Source of the DNA: Prionace glauca
Lineage: Eukaryota; Chordata; Chondrichthyes; Carcharhiniformes; Carcharhinidae
Assembly: GCA_037974335.1 (NCBI GenBank)
Contig: CM075729.1
Location: 112,016,437 to 112,080,436 of the forward strand
DNA length: 64,000 nt
Direction: 5' to 3'
Positions within the stretch are counted from its first letter, which is position 1; every line of letters begins with the position of its first letter. Position numbers and translations under genes: made by a program. Positions 20,717 to 29,991 of the stretch are shown in pieces. The notes under the pieces are model-generated. The model searched no databases and was not told the origin of the DNA. It worked only from the letters and a program-made list of their open reading frames with translations.

Positions 20717-21485
20717 TATGTGGGGTCAGTCTTCGAGTGTCGGCGTGAAGTCACTTGAAGCAACGAATCCGATTAGACATTTGGCAGACGGCTAATCAAA
20801 TTAACTCTCCGGTGGCAATAGAAATTCGCCCACTTCAGAAGATTCCTAACAGAATCATCCAGTTAATTTTATAATGCGGTCACCATCGTTATGTAAGCAA
20901 ACGCAGCAATTTTTTTTTGCCAAGTTTAGTCACGCACACATTAGTTAATCAGCTGAACAATTTTGCTGATTTGATTGAGACAAACCTCCCTCAGGGAACT
21001 TGATGAAACTCCGCCTCCGATGGCCGCACTAGATACTGGAATCCACCTGCAGAGGCAGACAGAAAGCCTTTGGCTAACAAGACACCTTCGGGGCACCCCG
21101 GAGGAGCTGAAATGTCTCCTTCTGCTCCTAATTCCTACGTTTCTCTACCAAGCTAACGGTGTAGGAATTGGAACTTTGCAAAAACCAAAACAGAAATCCA
21201 AGGATTTACGCTGCCCGGCTTAATCCGAGTTAAGAGATCTATCAGTTTGAGTCCATTTAATTAATTCTTTCTGCATATTTGTACCCACCCCCGTCGCAGC
21301 CTTGGAGTTGTATTCTATTGTCTGCTCCAGTATCCTCGCCCCCAGGACCACCTCCACTCGGTGCATTGTTTAGTTTCTCTCTCTAACTCTTGCCGGATTA
21401 AATTATTATGTAATCTATATAGTTCATGTGGGAGTGAAGACGACGGGGAAGAAGCAAAAAATAAATGACGTTTGTTTTCTTATAG
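20717..21485 (+). other. Gene 2 intron homologous to gene 3 intron
   Basis: The block around 20810-20915 (ggcaatagaaattcgccc, gttatgtaagcaaacgcagc) matches 47725-47785 in gene 3 (aaatagaagtttgccc, gttatgtgagcaaacgcggc). This supports duplication of the whole gene. No exon was recognised. Confidence 0.55.
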
Positions 21486-21620
21486 GAGCGGAGAGGCGGA
21501 TTCAAAGACCGGCTAATTCCATGGATGCATCGACGGCCCTGTTTATAACAAAAACGCTGTTTGTACTGGTCCTGTTCTCGACGATAACTATTGTCATATA
21601 TTATCAAAAGAAAAGCAAAG
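21486..21620 (+). CDS. Gene 2 transmembrane exon with membrane lysine
   Basis: The exon encodes a short stalk (GAERRIQRPANSMDAS), one membrane segment (TALFITKTLFVLVLFSTITI then VIYY) and a basic start of the cytoplasmic side (QKKSK). It follows a TTATAG acceptor. It starts with two bases, so V exon G plus GA gives glycine, and ends AAA G before GTGCAT (135 nt, phase 1-1). A lysine lies about six residues into the hydrophobic stretch. Human NKp30 has an arginine at nearly the same place (LLLRAG) and the same VYYQ at the inner edge. In that family the charge binds an aspartate in the CD3-zeta or Fc-gamma adaptor. Gene 3 has alanine at this position. The donor is weak, though a similar GTGTGC is used by the gene 3 exon. 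Confidence 0.8.
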
Positions 21621-22137
21621 GTGCATGGTGTTTCTACGTGTAATCCTTTCACAGTATTAACAGATCGGTGGCATTGTTATTTAAAATTATCCGAACTATG
21701 CATCAATTTCATTTTTGGAATGGTCTACAATTCCAAGGTGCAAACTCAAAAATTGCAAATTATTTAATTAAGGCAATCTATTTCCATCCACTAGCGTGGC
21801 TGGTGAGAATTGTTGACTACATTTAAGTCCCAATTCCGCAATGCATTCAGATAACGAAATGAACTCTGAAAATATAAGCTTATAACTCTTCAGGCGACAA
21901 AATACATAAAAACTCCACAATTAACCTCGAGTAATAAAACAAAACGCACAATTTCACCTTTCCATTATAAGAATGACGGTTAATTAATTACAATGAAAAT
22001 ATAATCCTGTCTAAAATTGTAATTTCGCTATAATCAGTGGAAGTTATCAACTATCTTAATGAGATCGAGTTCATTTATATCCTTGTCCTTTGTTCTAATG
22101 AGCAGGATCAGTTTTCACATGTGATACGTTTAAGTTT
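21621..22137 (+). other. Intron block conserved with gene 3
   Basis: Text such as aaggtgcaaactcaaaaatt, ttacaatgaaaatataatcc and tcctttgttctaatgagcag matches 50600-50640 and 51790-51905 downstream of the gene 3 TM exon. In gene 3 the blocks are separated by a LINE and a SINE. No exon seen. Confidence 0.55.
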
Positions 22138-22418
22138 AATGTTAACTTATTGTCACAAGTAGGCTTACATCAAGACTACACATAAGTTACTGTGAAAATC
22201 CCCTAGTCCACATTCTGGTGCCTGCTTGGGAGCTGACAGAGCACATAGCATAGCCAATGCACCTAACCAGCATGTCTTACCGACTGTGGGAGGAAAGCAG
22301 AGTATCCGGAAGAAACCATGCAGAAATGGGGAGAACAAACAGACTGCACCATATGTGGCCCAAGCCAGGAATCGAACCTGGGTCCCTGGCGCTGTGAAGC
22401 AAGAGTACTAACCACTCT
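22138..22418 (-). mobile_element. Type I SINE
   Basis: The inverted tail (aacttattgtcacaagtagg) is at the left. The inverted head is at the right (gaatcgaacctgggtccctg, taaccactcttttc). Confidence 0.7.
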
Positions 22419-22419
22419 T

Positions 22420-22742
22420 TTCACAGAATCCTACAGTATACAGAAGGAGGCCATTCGGCTTATCGAGTTTGCATCGACCCACCTATTTCCATAACCCCAT
22501 GAATTTACCCTTGCTTGTCCCGCTAACACTAAGGGGCAACTCAGCATGGTCAATCCACCTAACCCACACATCTTTGGAGTGTGGGAGAAAACCGGAGCGC
22601 CCGGAGGAAACCCATACAGACATGGGATGAATAAGGAAACTCCACACAGACAGTGAGTGATCCAACCAGGAATTGAATCCAGGTCCCTAGTACTGTGAGG
22701 CAGCAGTGCTAATCACTGCGCCACCGTACTCCGCCATAGCGC
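22420..22742 (-). mobile_element. Type I SINE with alternative tail
   Basis: The tail block aggaggccattcggcttatc lies at the left. The inverted head at the right reads gaattgaatccaggtcccta then taatcactgcgccaccgt. Confidence 0.7.
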
Positions 22743-22792
22743 TGTGAAAAGGGGATTTTTTTTCATTTATTTAACTCCCATGATTGCTTTAG

Positions 22793-22830
22793 CTGTACGT
22801 ATCAAGTATCAGAAGGCCCAAAGTTCGACG
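22793..22830 (+). CDS. Candidate gene 2 cytoplasmic linker exon (uncertain)
   Basis: After a gattgctttag acceptor, 38 nt read AVRIKYQKAQSST in the phase required by the TM exon and end in phase 0, as the terminal exon at 28156 needs. Gene 3 has a similar small 1-0 exon (VRHDGKPPTRNANQ). The donor here (GTTGGA) is poor, so the call rests on phase and position only. Confidence 0.22.
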
Positions 22831-23185
22831 GTTGGAATCGGTGTCACTGAAGACGAGTTGCACATTTGTAAAGAGTTGATAAATGCTGTTTTCATTTGCA
22901 AATGAATGTGAATTTGCTGCGACAGTGCATTGCCGCTTTTGTCTTAAAGTTTCGAAAATAATTTAATGAAAATAAAATACTTGGCACATGCCTGAAAGCT
23001 TAAGGGAAAACTAAATCAGAAAGGCTTAGAATATTGAGCCAGATGATCAACATCCTCGTGGTGAAACGGGCAAGGTGACGTTTCAGTGTAACGTGAGCTG
23101 AAAAGTAACACTCCTAATCAAATGGAAATTGTGCCGTAATAGGTAATCAATGCACTGCGTCCAATTTCCATCTGGATGGTGCATT
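22831..23185. other. Gene 2 intron, nothing recognised
   Basis: AT-rich intron sequence without a recognisable exon or repeat. Confidence 0.3.
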
Positions 23186-23188
23186 GAG

Positions 23189-23850
23189 AACATAAGAATT
23201 AGGAGCAGGAATAGGCCACCTGGCTCCTCCAGCCTGCTCCACCATTCAATAAAACCTTTTTGTGGACTCAGCTCCACTGACCCGCCGACTCACCATAACC
23301 CTTAATTCCTTTACTGTTCAAAAATTTATTTATCCTTGCCTTAAAAACATTCAATGAGGTAGCCTCAACTGCTTCACTGGGAAGGGAATGCCACAGATTC
23401 ACAACCCTTTGTGTGAAGAAGTTCCTCCTCAACTCAGTCCTAAATCTGCTACCCCTTATTTTGAGGCTATGGCCCCTAGTTCTAGTTTCACCCACCACTG
23501 TAAACAACTTCCCTGCTTATCTTATCTGTTCCCTTCAGAATCTTAAATGTTTCGTTAAGATCTTCCCTCATTCTTCTGAATTCCAACGAGTATAGCTCCA
23601 GTCTACTCAGTCTCCCCTCATAAACCAACCCCCTCAACTCTAGAATCAACTTAGTGAATCCCCTCTGCACCCCTCCAGTGCCAGTAAATACCCTTTCTCA
23701 AGTAAGGAGACCAAAACTCTCCAGGTGTTGCCTCACCAGCAGCTGCAACATAATCCCCCTGTTTAGCAATGAGGGACAAAATTTCATTTGCCTTCTTAAT
23801 TACCTGCTGTAGGTAATTAAGAAGGCAAACCAACTCTTTGAGTTTCCTTG
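23189..23850 (-). mobile_element. Old CR1 LINE 3' fragment with a snap-back end
   Basis: The minus strand shows ETRTRGHSLKIRGSRFRTEL, FFTQRVVNLWHSLP and QRGFTKLILELRGLVYEGRL in two shifted frames. The 3' end lies at 23189 (gagaacataagaattaggag). At its truncated end sits a perfect hairpin (23787-23829). Confidence 0.8.
23787..23829. repeat. Perfect 19-bp hairpin in LINE fragment
   Basis: The arms 23787-23805 (tttgccttcttaattacct) and 23811-23829 are exact reverse complements around a 5-nt loop (gctgt). The left arm is normal CR1 sequence and the right arm is its inverted copy. Confidence 0.85.
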
Positions 23851-24599
23851 AGAATGAACTTCATATTGCCTTAGCAGAAAATACCCCCAAATTCCTGTTA
23901 ACAAACCGACACTTTTAAGATATGTGTGCCATCAGCACCAGCTTTCATTCCACCCCGCCCCTCCCCCCGCCACCAACATCCCTGATGTCGCCCCTGAGTC
24001 CGCTTTCTCATTCATTTTTTCTGTATCTCCACTGTTGCCTATACAAACACAAGATTGGCTGATCTTTTGAAATCTACCCACAACGCTGCTGCCAGTGTCT
24101 TAACCTGCAGGCAAATCCCGCTACACTACTGCCTCTGTGCTCACTAACATATATCAGCTCGCATTCAAGCAATGCATTGTTTTAAGGTTCTTATCTTTGC
24201 TTTCAATTGCCTTGATGAGTTTTCCCTTTCCCATACCATTGACCAACACCAGCCGAGATATTTGTTCACCTCTTATTCTGGCCTGTTGCGAACTCCCAGT
24301 TAGAATTTCTTCACAATTAGTGATTCTTCGGTTGTGACTCTTTAGTTGCCTCGGATCCAAGCTGTGGTATTCCCGCTTTACATCTCTTCACCTATTCACT
24401 GGACTTGCCGTCAATGTATTATGAGAGCAATTCAATCTGTAAGTAAGGATGTTATGCTTCAGTTATAAAGCTCATTAGTGAGACTACAGCCAGAATTCTC
24501 CCTTCCCACCAGCCACTGGAATTTTAGCGGGCGGGCTGTGGAGAATGTGAAATGTTATTGACCGGCGGGCGGGAATTTCCAGCTTTTTGACCACAGCCA
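23851..24599. other. Gene 2 intron with a CG-rich repeat piece
   Basis: Most of the stretch is unrecognised. The part 24485-24600 (gcgggcgggctgtggagaat, gaccggcgggcgggaatttc) resembles the unclassified shark repeats also seen at 47200 and 58310. Confidence 0.3.
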
Positions 24600-27105
24600 C
24601 TGGAGGGCAAACTGAAACTGTTGCAGGAAAGACACGTGCCGGTAAAGAGGAAGGATGGGAAAGGCAGGATGAGAGAGCCGTGGATTACAGGGGATATTGA
24701 GGACTTGGTCAGGAAGAAGAGAGAGGCATATGTTAGGTCTAAGCAACTGGGAACGGAGGGAGTACTGGAGGAATATAGAGAGAATAGGAGGGAGCTCAAA
24801 AGGGGAGTTAGAAGGGCGAAAAGGGGGCATGAAATTGCTTTGGCTGATAGGATTAAGGAAAATCCAAAGATATTTTACTCATATTAGGATCAAGAGGGTG
24901 GTTAGAGGGAAAATAGGTCCTCTTAGGGACAAAGGAGGGGAACTATGCATTGAGTCTGAGGGAATGGGGGAGATCCTGAATGAATACTTTGCGTCGGTAT
25001 TCACAAAGGTGTGGGGCTTGATGTCTTGTAATGTCTTGGAGGGAGCTGTAGACCAGTTGAAGGAAATATCCATTACGAGGGAGGAAGTGTTAGGGTTTTT
25101 AGGTCGCATAAAAACTGATAAAGCTCTGGGGCCTGATGGCATTTATCCCAGGCTGCTTAGGGAGGTGAGAGATGAAATTGCTGGGCCTCTGACGCAAATC
25201 TTTGTCTCTCCTTTCGGCACAGGTGAGGTCCCAGAAGACTGGAGGATAGCAAATGTGCACCACTGTTTAAAAAGGGTAGTAGGGATAGTCCTGGTAATTA
25301 TAGACCAGTGAGTTTGACATTGGTGGTAGGAAAGTTGCTGGAAAAAATTCTTAGGGATAGGATGTATAAGCATTTGGAGCTTTGCGATCTGATTAGGGAT
25401 ACGCAGCATGGCTTTGTTCAGGGGAGGACTTGCCTTACAAATCTGGTAGAATTCTTTGAGGAGGTGACAAAAACGGTTGACGATGGACAAGCTGTTGATG
25501 TCATCTATATGGATTTCAGTAAGGTGTTTGACAAAGCCCCTCACGGTAGGTTGGTAGAAAAGGTGAAGGCTCATGGGATACAGGGACAGGTATCTAGATG
25601 GATTGAAAATTGGCTGGGCAACAGGAGACAGAGAGTAGTAGTGGAAGGGTCCTTTTCTAGCTGGAGGTTTGTCACCAGTGGTGTGCTGCAGGGTTCAATA
25701 CTAGGACCTCTTCTCCTCGTAATATATATAAATGACTTGGAAGAAAGTGTAGTGGTGTGATCAGCAAGTTTGCAGATGACACCAAGATGGCAGGACTGAC
25801 GGATAGCGAGGAGGATTGTCAGGTGACACAGTAGGATATAGATAGGCTGGTATATTGGGCAGATAGATGGCAGATGGAATTTAATCCTGATAAATGCGAG
25901 GTGATGCATTTTGGAAGGAAAAATACAGGGAGGAGTTACATGATAAAAGGTAGACCAGTTAAGAGTATAGAAATGCAGAGGGACCTGGGAGTGCAAGTGC
26001 ACAAGTCTCTGAAGGTGGCAACTCAGGCGGAGAAGGTTGCGAAGAAAGTTTACGGAGTGCTAGCCCTTATAGGAAGGGGTATAGAGTATAAGAGCTGTCG
26101 TCTAATGATTCAGTTGTACAGAACATTGGTTAGACCGCATTTGGAGTACTGCGTCCAGTTCTGGTCGCCTTACTACCGGAAGGACGTGGAAACCCTGGAG
26201 AGGGTGCAGAGGAGGTTTACCAGGATGCTGCCTGGTATGGAAGGACTGGGTTATGAGGAAAGATTGGGTAAACTGGGGCTCTTTTCTTTAGAAAGACAGA
26301 GATTAAGAGGGGATCTGATAGAGGTGTATAAAATAATGAAGGTTATAGATAGAGTAAACAGTGGCAGGCTTTTTCCGAGATTGGAGACAAATATCACAAG
26401 GGGTCATGAGCTAAGGGTGAGGGGGGAGAAGTATAATTTGGATACCAGAGGGAGGTTTTTCACACAGAGGGTCGTGGGGGTATGGAATGCACTACCAAGT
26501 AAGGTGGTGGAGGCAGGCACGCTGGACTTGTTTAAGGTTTACTTAGATAGGCACGAGTGAAACAGGGATGGATGGTTATAGGAGATGGTTTTAAAAAGGG
26601 TCAGAACCTCGGGACGTTACTGGAAATCTAATGCTACATGTTGATGTTTTGTCTCTTTTACTCCGCAGATGTGTCGGTCTACCTTGTTGTCTAATGAGGG
26701 GCATGCACAGGGTGGGTCGTACGTGGGCTGCTCTTGAATGTTTCAAGAGTGGCCTAGTACTTCACGTCATTGTGTGTGCTTAAAACTGGACCAGCAGATG
26801 GGCACCACATTAGCTCAGTGATAGATACATGGATTTGGGCCAGTGTCTGTGGGAGTTTGCGCATTCTCCCTGTGGTTGTGTGGATTTCCTCCGGTTTCCT
26901 CCCACACCCCAAAGATATGCTCTTAGGCTGATTGGTGTAACAAATTGTCCCTAAACTATTCTCCCCTTAATCTGGTTTCCGATGGGGGTACCATACACAT
27001 ACACGCGGATCAAGGTAGATGTAGGAAAATGCTTTGTTAAGATGGCGGCGCGGGCTCATTGGGCCGAAGGGCCAGTTTCCCGTGCTAGGCTGTGCCCTAC
27101 AGTAA
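24600..27105 (+). mobile_element. CR1-clade LINE (family C) with SINE-like 3' end
   Basis: Plus-strand frames cover the RT: KEREAYVRSKQLG-type linker, IGPLRDKGGELCIESEG, KALGPDGIYPRLLREV, QHGFVQGRTCLTNL, YMDFSKVFDKAPHG, GVLQGSILGPLL and then, after lesions, KCEVMHFGRKN, LVRPHLEYCVQFWSPYYRKD, QRRFTRMLPGM, TRGHELRVRGE and FFTQRVVGVWNALPSK. At least three frameshifts break it. After the C-terminus (26560) the 3' region contains a SINE-like body (26790-26945: gtctgtgggagtttgcgcat, ggtttcctcccacaccccaa) and ends gggccgaagggccagtttcc. The same 3' arrangement recurs at 62240-62830. Confidence 0.85.
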
Positions 27106-27265
27106 GCAGAGTAAATCTCCTTGTTTAAGAAAGGATGTAAATGCACTGGAGGCAGTTCAGAAGGGTTTTAACAGGTTAATTGGGCTTTCTTATGAGAAAA
27201 GTTTGGGCGCACGGGGCTTGTTTCCACTGAAGTTTTGAAGAGTGAGAGATGTTTTCATTGAACGT
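27106..27265 (+). mobile_element. Old CR1 LINE, part 1
   Basis: It carries ggaggcagttcagaagggtt and tatgagaaaagtttgggcgc, typical of the CR1 Q-R-R-F-T to Y-E-E-R-L stretch. It is broken at 27266 by another LINE and resumes at 27571. Confidence 0.55.
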
Positions 27266-27570
27266 TATAGAGTCACAGAGATTTACATCATGGAAACAGG
27301 CCCTTCAGCCTATTTGTTCACGCTACCCTTTCTTTTTTAAAACTCCTAATCCCAATTGCCTGCATTTGGCCCCTATCTCTCTAAACTCATCTTATCCAGG
27401 TAACTATCGAAATGCTTGTTAAAAGACAAAATTGCACCCGCTTCTATTACTACCTCTGGCAGCTTGTTCCAGACACTCACCAGCCTCTGTGTGAAAAAGA
27501 ATACCTATCTGGACACTTTTGTATCTCTTCCCCCTCACCTTAAACCTATGCCCTCTAGTTTTAATTATAC
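27266..27570 (-). mobile_element. CR1-like LINE 3' fragment nested in an older copy
   Basis: The inverted 3' end tttacatcatggaaacaggc and the C-terminal block (tgccctctagttttaatt) match the copy at 2255-2750. Confidence 0.6.
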
Positions 27571-27920
27571 TATCCTGAAATGTGACTATGTGGATGTGGA
27601 AAAGTTGTTTCCTCTTGTGGGTGAGTCAAAAGAAAGGTAGATCATTTAAAAATGAAGGGTCTCACAGATAAAGCAGAGATGTTTTTTTTATTCTCTAAGA
27701 GAGTTATGTGACTGTGGAACTCTTTTCCTCAGAAGATGGTGGAGACAGGGTTTCTCAATAACATGAAGGCAGCGGTAGACCGAGTTGTGTTAGGCAAGGG
27801 AATCAAAGGTTGTCTGGGGGTCGTTGGGGAATGTGAAACTCAATAAAAATAGAAGAGCCATGATCTTATTGAATGGCGGAGCAAGCTGGAGGAGTCGAGT
27901 GGCCTGCTTAGACTGCAATT
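27571..27920 (+). mobile_element. Old CR1 LINE, part 2
   Basis: It continues part 1 with a degraded C-terminus (gttatgtgactgtggaactc) and a 3' end catgatcttattgaatggcg. Confidence 0.55.
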
Positions 27921-28155
27921 TCAAAGGTTTGCATGTCTTCAACACAATCCTTTAAATTTTCCCCTTCCAGCAAGATTTCAGTCACCTGACCTAACATCTC
28001 CTTATGTGGTTCAATGCATGGTTTGTTCTGTAACATTTCCCTGAAGGTTTTTCTTGAAGGTTTTCCCTAAAGGTGTAATAATGTCAAAGGTGCAATGTTG
28101 TTTTTATTAGAAGAAGAAGGATATATTGCAGAATATTTCTGTTTTGTTTCCTCAG

Positions 28156-28257
28156 GCGGCTGTCTTCAAGCTAACTTACTGTATTGCAATAAAACTTGAG
28201 AAGAATGAGAATGAAGAAGTTAGCCATCATATTCAAACAAAAGCTCCATCATTCTAA
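28156..28257 (+). CDS. Candidate gene 2 terminal cytoplasmic exon with decayed tyrosine motif
   Basis: A strong acceptor (ttttgtttcctcag) is followed by a phase 0 frame of 33 codons and a TAA. It begins AAVFKLTYCIAIKLEKNENE. Set against the last ITIM exon of gene 3 (ANEVETVQYCSLKINEVK), the tyrosine, following cysteine, IK/LK and NE positions line up with one gap. The motif is LTYCIA, which lacks the required +3 L, I or V, so it would not act as an ITIM. That fits a receptor that signals through the membrane lysine. Homology is suggestive only, and the linking exon is uncertain. Confidence 0.4.
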   Translation, partial: AAVFKLTYCIAIKLEKNENEEVSHHIQTKAPSF

Positions 28258-28514
28258 CACGTGAAAGGGTTCAAAAATCGTGCCATAGTTTGTGAACTTT
28301 GAAATATTCGTGGTACTTCTTCAAGGCACAGACTTGCTTCATTGTGGTGTTTAACACTGGGGATAAAGGGGGTAAAATATTTGCACTATTCTTTTTTCCT
28401 TCTCTGTTTTCTGCCAAAGCCTAGTTTTCACTTTTTTCTGTTCAGGAACACAGCCTGCGAGACAGGTCCTCAAAATGAAATCTGAAAATGATAGCAACTT
28501 TAAAGGAAAAGCTT
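28258..28514. other. Possible gene 2 3' flank, nothing recognised
   Basis: No AATAAA signal outside repeats was found in this stretch. Confidence 0.3.
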
Positions 28515-28652
28515 TCCCATGGCAGAGGGCATGAGCATAAAGTGAGGAGTAAATGGTTTAGAGAAAACCTGAGGGAGAAAATAAATCACCCAGATGTGGT
28601 GGAAATATGGAAATGTGGTGCGTGAGAGGATGGTGAAGGCAGGTACTCTCGC
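28515..28652 (+). mobile_element. Old CR1-like LINE 3' part, split by hAT
   Basis: The text ends gatggtgaaggcaggtactctcgc-like and continues after the hAT element as ctggctatatttaggaagta, the usual C-terminal run of this LINE type. Confidence 0.55.
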
Positions 28653-29470
28653 CAGTGGCGGATTAACTACCACCCCAACCCCTAGGCTGAGTTTTAATAA
28701 GGCTCCCCACCCTTGCCCCCGCCCCCATCCCCACCCTTCATTGAACAGAATAAAGTGACGTTACATAACTTATATTGTTGTACTATGTGTAATGTACTAC
28801 GTGTAAAATATCATCAAGTTATATGAATCAATTACAGCTTTTATTCGTTTATTTTTCATTTTCTTTACATGTGGATGTTAAAAAGCTTCCGTTTTTTTTT
28901 GGTTTGCAAAAGTGTCGATAACAGCATGTAAATTAATAGATCGAAGTATGTCTGGTTCAATGTGCATGAGTGTCAGATGACTAAGTTTCTCATCGCTCAT
29001 TGTTGAGCACAAGTAGATTTTGATCCTCTAGTGCCCAAAATGAACTCTCACCTGAACAGTTAGTGATCATTAAGGACAGACAAATTCTAAAGCAAATGTA
29101 TGTATTTGGATACACGTCATGTAGTCGATCTCTTGGCAGAGCTAGATACATCCCAGTGACAGTGATATTATAACGGGATTATCCTTGAAGTACTTGAAGT
29201 GGACGAGCATGACAATAAACTCTTTATTGTATTTATTTTGTATTTATTTGCATGCAGTACAAGTCCAGGGGGTGAAGCTCCTCTATTTATAGGTACTTGT
29301 TATATTAATTCACCCACGGGGTATAGTTATGAAAATTTATTCACCCTTAAAAGGGTTAAACCAATTTTCTTTGCTCCCAGCTCCCCCTCCCCCCCCACAA
29401 CACCCCCCACCCCCCTCGCCACCCCCCTCCCTTCCCCAGCCTGCTCAGCCTAATGGTTAATCCGCCACTG
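28653..29470 (-). mobile_element. hAT DNA transposon, degraded, with 8-bp target duplication
   Basis: The ends are inverted repeats: CAGTGGCGGATTAACTA at 28653 and its inverse gttaatccgccactg ending at 29470. Flanking octamers are actctcgc (28645-28652) and actctggc (29471-29478), an 8-bp duplication with one mismatch, as hAT elements make. On the minus strand about 28890-28990 encodes SDEKLSHLTLMHIEPDILRS and NLHAVIDTFANQ, the C-terminal dimerisation (hATC) region of a hAT transposase (ERLS-L-L-x-IE, IDxFAxxK). At 818 bp it retains only this part of the enzyme. C-rich tracts lie inside both ends. Confidence 0.85.
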
Positions 29471-29478
29471 ACTCTGGC

Positions 29479-29550
29479 TATATTTAGGAAGTATTAGGAC
29501 GAACATTTAATTAGCCAAGGCAGAGCAGACTGTGGATGAGTGCTGGTAAA
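29479..29550 (+). mobile_element. Old LINE remainder after hAT insertion
   Basis: It resumes the LINE interrupted at 28652 (tatatttaggaagtattagg, aattagccaaggcagagcag). Confidence 0.5.
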
Positions 29551-29555
29551 TGATC

Positions 29556-29872
29556 ATAGAATCATACAGTGCAGTAGGAGGACATTCAGCCCATCAAGCC
29601 TGCATGACCACAATCCCACCCCTAGGCCCTATCCCCTTAACCCCTTGCATTGACCCTGGCAGCCTCATTAATGCCAAGGGACAATTTAGCATGACTAATC
29701 CACCTAACCTGCACATTTTTGGATTGTGAGAGGAAGCCGGAGCACTCAGAGGAAAACCATGCACACATGGAGAGAATGTGCACAGTGTCTCAAACCAGAA
29801 ATCGAACCTGGGTCCCTGGCGCTGTGAGGCAGCAGTACTAACCACTGTGCCATCATGCTACTCCCAAATAGG
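29556..29872 (-). mobile_element. Type I SINE
   Basis: The tail is at the left (gtgcagtaggaggacattca). The inverted head is at the right: aatcgaacctgggtccctgg, then taaccactgtgccatcatgc. Confidence 0.75.
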
Positions 29873-29991
29873 ATTAGTATAGATTGGTTTTTGATGGTTG
29901 GCATAGACATAGAACATAGAACATTACAGCACAAACAGGCCCTTCGGCCCTCGAGTTGCGCTGATCACATCAACCCCACCAATCTATAGAC

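Larger units (their letters stand above)
9442..28257 (+). other. Gene 2 span: putative activating NKp30-like receptor
   Basis: The exons in order are leader (9442-9484), V-A (12153-12491), V-B (16756-17094), TM (21486-21620), an uncertain linker (22793-22830) and an uncertain terminal exon (28156-28257). The membrane lysine and the lack of a usable ITIM point to an adaptor-dependent activating receptor. The introns hold LINE, SINE and fold-back insertions. The gene is paralogous along its length to gene 3. Confidence 0.6.

Noticed and set aside
22897-22950. Text tttgcaaatgaatgtgaattt as an ITIM exon of gene 2
   Set aside because: It has a similar start to the gene 3 exons, but no tyrosine motif and no continuing frame.
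27941-27997. Acceptor ccccttccag followed by a short phase 0 frame as gene 2's first ITIM exon
   Set aside because: The frame stops after seven codons and has no tyrosine motif.
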